64,000 bases of DNA from an uncultured Actinomycetes bacterium. GTDB taxonomy: Bacteria > Actinomycetota > Actinomycetes > Nanopelagicales > Nanopelagicaceae. The translations under genes and the position numbers were made by a program. Shown piece by piece: positions 59,352 to 64,000 of this stretch (the first letter of the stretch is position 1; the number at the start of each line of letters is the position of its first letter). The stretch lies in contig CAILHY010000005.1 in assembly GCA_903834145.1 (NCBI GenBank), positions 1 through 64,000 of the forward strand, written 5' to 3'. The notes beneath the pieces were generated by a model that was not told the DNA's origin, did not search any database, and worked only from the letters and a program-made list of their open reading frames with translations.

Positions 59352-60452
59352 TTACTGTGTGAGTTCGACCGCGATCTTTGCGATCGCCTTGCGTAGTCCA
59401 TTCCGATCATCGACTTCAATCAGAGTTGCACGCTCGCGCTCTGCCTTCCCAGGAGCCCGCGAATCACGCGGTAAGGTGTAAATTCGTTGAGGCTTAAGCG
59501 GTGCAATAGATGCCAGAAATACTCCCTCGTCGTCGCTCCCCTTGCGCCCTGGAGCCTTCATATTCAAGAGAATGCTCACCTTGGCTTTCATGGCAATTTG
59601 AGAAAACTGTCGAACTAGTAATTCCATCCGATAAATACCTAAAACATCCGCCTTGCCAAGAAACCAGATCTCGTCGGAATGGTCACAAGCCCAGTGGTTG
59701 AGAGCCGCTGCCCATCGACGATCAGTGAGTGACTCACCAAGATCCTCTACTGTGCCAAGATCAATAATGACGTAATCAAAATCAGAGAGCGCTCGTGTCA
59801 TGTACTGCTCAAGAACACGCACTCTTTCTTGTGTGATTTCACCGGCTGAAAGGTTTGGGGCAATGACTTTCCAAGAATCACCAGAATCCAATTTCCTTAC
59901 ACCAAGCAGCGCCGCGATAGCAGGCCTATGAACATCGCCATCTAATAGCAAAGTGGATTTACCAAGAACGCTCAGCTCCATGGCCAAATTCAAAGCTACA
60001 GTCGTACAACCCGATGCTGTCGAAGCGCCGCCCAAAGCAATTACATGAGCTCGTCTTCGACTCTCCGGTGAACTCATTCCACTTCGAAGAAGTGGCGCCC
60101 GAACGCTTCCTCGGACTATGGAGGCAAGTTCAGTGACATCTTTGGGGACTGGATGAATACCTAAATAGATTGCTGAGTCATCGCTATTTGCCGAGAATCC
60201 GATTACGTTACGAATCTTGCCTTGCCACAATGCAATTGCTGACGGCGTTATGTCAGGCAAATCAGGCGAATACACCAGGACAATATTCAAAAGAGTGAGA
60301 GCCTCACCAGATAAATAGCGTTCAAGCCCGGCCAGATCTAGAGCCCGATACACCACACTCCAACCTTGGGAAAACAGAGTTCCAGAAACGAATCCTTCAA
60401 GCTCTGAATTTGCGATGGCAGTAACAATTACAGGTAATTCGATTTCAGCCAT
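59352..60452 (-). CDS. CpaE/TadZ-like ParA-family protein with altered Walker A
   Basis: This 366-residue protein has an N-terminal receiver-like domain (about 1-125; VYSPDLPDITP), then a ParA/MinD-type domain from about 130. The P-loop region reads ALGGASTASGCTTVALNLAMEL (key part GGASTASGCTTV), where the Lys of GKT is replaced by Cys and the deviant-Walker signature Lys is also absent. Walker A' is present as TLLLDGDVHRPAIAALLG and Walker B as FDYVIIDLGT. It probably positions a Flp/Tad pilus machine but may not hydrolyse ATP normally. It overlaps the SAF-domain gene by 8 bp. Confidence 0.8.
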   Translation of the reverse strand: MAEIELPVIVTAIANSELEGFVSGTLFSQGWSVVYRALDLAGLERYLSGEALTLLNIVLVYSPDLPDITPSAIALWQGKIRNVIGFSANSDDSAIYLGIHPVPKDVTELASIVRGSVRAPLLRSGMSSPESRRRAHVIALGGASTASGCTTVALNLAMELSVLGKSTLLLDGDVHRPAIAALLGVRKLDSGDSWKVIAPNLSAGEITQERVRVLEQYMTRALSDFDYVIIDLGTVEDLGESLTDRRWAAALNHWACDHSDEIWFLGKADVLGIYRMELLVRQFSQIAMKAKVSILLNMKAPGRKGSDDEGVFLASIAPLKPQRIYTLPRDSRAPGKAERERATLIEVDDRNGLRKAIAKIAVELTQ

Positions 60453-61053
60453 TCACTTTCACCACGACAATCCTGCCCGTAGATGTGGCATTTAATAAAG
60501 TTAATATTTCTGCTGCATCAACAGAGATGGTCAATGAAATATCGCCCCCGAGAGTCTGACCTTTTTTGTCAATGGAAAGAAGGAAAACATGAGACAGGAT
60601 GAGAATTGGCGGCCCGATACTTTGAGTCAAGGTTGAATCACCTACGTGATAGAGATTGATGATCTCCCCCGATGCCACATCACTAGGGAGATCCGAGGCG
60701 TGAATGCTGATGGGAACGGCGCTGGTTTGCAATTCACTTTCGCTCACCGTTAGCGCCGAACGAGGAATCAATTCACCAGCTGGAACATGTCGCATCACGA
60801 TTGATCCGAGGGGATCTTGCCGCGCGGGAATATATAGGGCATTGAGCTCTCCGAGAGTCACGTTGGCTTCAATGAGATCGCTGGAGATGAGAGTATGGCC
60901 TGGAACTAACGTTGTGGTCGCGCTCCAGACTGGCACTTTCTGATTAGCCAGACTAGAAAGAACAAATGCCGAGATAAAGGATGCAACAACGAGCGCTCCT
61001 GCTGCGACAAGCTTTGTTTGAAGTCTTCTGCTATTTCGTTTCATAAGCGTCAC
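60445..61053 (-). CDS. SAF-domain pilus-assembly protein (CpaB/RcpC-like)
   Basis: This 202-residue protein has one N-terminal helix (about 14-34), then a SAF domain: VWSATTTLVPGHTLISSDLIEANVTLGEL and IVMRHVPAGELIPRSAL (key parts VPGHTLISSDL and VPAGELIPRSAL). CpaB-type proteins guide Flp/Tad pilus secretion at the periplasmic side. It lacks the long C-terminal part of proteobacterial CpaB, as in other actinobacterial forms. With CpaE-like next to it, this is a two-gene remnant or a separated part of a Tad locus; no pilin or CpaF gene is here. Confidence 0.82.
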   Translation of the reverse strand: MTLMKRNSRRLQTKLVAAGALVVASFISAFVLSSLANQKVPVWSATTTLVPGHTLISSDLIEANVTLGELNALYIPARQDPLGSIVMRHVPAGELIPRSALTVSESELQTSAVPISIHASDLPSDVASGEIINLYHVGDSTLTQSIGPPILILSHVFLLSIDKKGQTLGGDISLTISVDAAEILTLLNATSTGRIVVVKVNG

Positions 61054-61095
61054 TAAACGACTTTGGGGCTCATTCTTAATGTGGCCCTTTAACAG

Positions 61096-61111
61096 TCATC
61101 CTTTTGGATGA
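61096..61111. promoter_or_regulatory. short hairpin in the divergent gap cpaB-like / DUF6459-like
   Basis: TCATCC-TTTT-GGATGA lies in the 116-bp gap 61054-61169, which must hold both divergent promoters. It may be an operator. Nothing else recognisable. Confidence 0.35.
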
Positions 61112-61169
61112 TCACGATTTCATTCCAGTAGCCGAGGCGTCCAGAGCCTGAATATCCAAGAGTCAGGAC

Positions 61170-61682
61170 ATGACAATTTATGCAATACACCCAAGAGTTA
61201 TACATCAGCGCAGCGACGTGAATTTTGCGAAATCCATTTGGGATCATCCAATGTTGGATCTATACCGACCTGAAAACTCCCCAATTCCAGACCGGAAACC
61301 CCTTTTGTACTCCTTGCCCTCGATTCACGAGGAAGATTTCGACCCGGAATTTGCCCCGCAACCAACTTCGGCCAGCGAACTGCCCGATCTAAGAACGTGG
61401 ACCTTTAAATTTAGTACGAGCGTCTTAGAGATCTGGGCAGCTAGGCGCCAACCAACTCAACTCTCACATTGGTGTGACCGCTTTGTGTATTCCGAACTGA
61501 TCAAAAATGTTGGATCGCAGTCTGAAATCGGACACATTCGAAAACTCCACCAATGCCAACCACTCGATGGAATTGGCGAATCCGCAATGACTGTTCGATT
61601 CCAGGGGCGAATACGTTCGCTTGCGATGCGCTTTGAAGGGCTCGATCACCGATGGTTATGCACTTCGCTTACTCTTTTGTAA
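61170..61682 (+). CDS. DUF6459/Rv-type conserved actinobacterial protein
   Basis: This 170-residue protein has a variable N-terminal half rich in Pro and charged residues, then a conserved block: SVLEIWAARRQPTQLSHWCDRFVYSELI (key parts VLEIWAARRQPTQLSHW) and IRKLHQCQPLDGIGESAMTVRFQGRIRSLAMRFEG (key parts HQCQPLDG and RSLAMRFEG), ending RWLCTSLTLL. This W/R/C pattern is typical of a small actinobacterial family often found next to secA. No enzymatic site is visible. It is convergent with secA with a 24-bp gap. Confidence 0.65.
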   Translation: MTIYAIHPRVIHQRSDVNFAKSIWDHPMLDLYRPENSPIPDRKPLLYSLPSIHEEDFDPEFAPQPTSASELPDLRTWTFKFSTSVLEIWAARRQPTQLSHWCDRFVYSELIKNVGSQSEIGHIRKLHQCQPLDGIGESAMTVRFQGRIRSLAMRFEGLDHRWLCTSLTLL

Positions 61683-61706
61683 GCGATACGCATCTGAAAG
61701 TTGGAG

Positions 61707-64000
<2,294 letters not shown>

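Overview
The window looks like chromosome from a streamlined, moderate-GC actinobacterium. A freshwater acI-type (Nanopelagicales-like) bacterium is my best guess. Three things support this: a convergent WhiB1-type gene / PdtaS-type sensor kinase pair close to secA, as in mycobacteria and relatives; very tight gene packing with many 1-4 bp overlaps and no gene-free stretch above 300 bp; and several secreted proteins with short Cys-containing modules of a kind I associate with acI actinobacteria. No insertion sequence, phage gene, integrase, CRISPR array or replication origin was seen. The organism assignment is inference; no 16S gene is present.

Layout. Bases 1-44 hold the 3' part of a tRNA-Lys(CTT). 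From 11053 down to 54 runs a long minus-strand transcription unit: LacI regulator, two sugar-type ABC permeases, a solute-binding protein, two ADP-ribosylglycohydrolase-family proteins, a glycosidase-like barrel fused to an FGE/sulfatase-modifying-like domain, a class III CoA-transferase, a CitE-like lyase and a short CDF-like membrane protein. It has no ATPase gene of its own. Bases 11182-14503 carry small genes (an eRF1-like protein, a SHOCT protein, a GNAT, a secreted protein and an MFS transporter).

From 22963 down to 14545 is a myo-inositol operon: GntR regulator, two IolE-type barrels, an FKBP lipoprotein, MmsA/IolA, IolB, IolD and a Gfo/Idh/MocA oxidoreductase. Divergent from it, 23233-32232 encodes a complete sugar ABC transporter with its ATPase, then a PHP metallo-hydrolase, a Gfo/Idh/MocA enzyme, a LacI regulator and a GH63-like glycosidase. 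This looks like an uptake-and-cleavage unit for a small glycoside. Convergent to it lies prpB-prpC-prpD (35722 to 32241) for the 2-methylcitrate route of propionyl-CoA. MmsA, the CoA-transferase/CitE pair and prpBCD all feed short acyl-CoAs into central metabolism.

Bases 35773-39465 encode two surface proteins: one with a short collagen-like stretch, and a 942-residue multidomain protein ending in an OmpA-like domain. Next come a response regulator / histidine kinase / methyltransferase operon, a divergent Ala-rich secreted protein, two FAD-linked hydroxyacid oxidases (one fused to an Fe-S/CCG module), an SDR, small membrane proteins, TerC, a short HPF and a LacI-MalY-MetB sulfur amino-acid cluster ending in a 49-residue ORF overlapped by a 125-residue membrane protein. 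The end holds an AlkA-type glycosylase, an MsrA-MsrB fusion, tRNA-Arg(CCG), whiB1, pdtaS-like, DUF6912, CpaE-like, CpaB/SAF-like and DUF6459-like genes, and secA, which is cut by the window edge.

The most interesting unit is the 11 kb LacI / ABC / double ADP-ribosylglycohydrolase operon. Its gene content suggests import and breakdown of an N- or O-ribosyl (or similar) glycoside by enzymes of a family usually discussed in protein de-ADP-ribosylation. The substrate cannot be read from the sequence.
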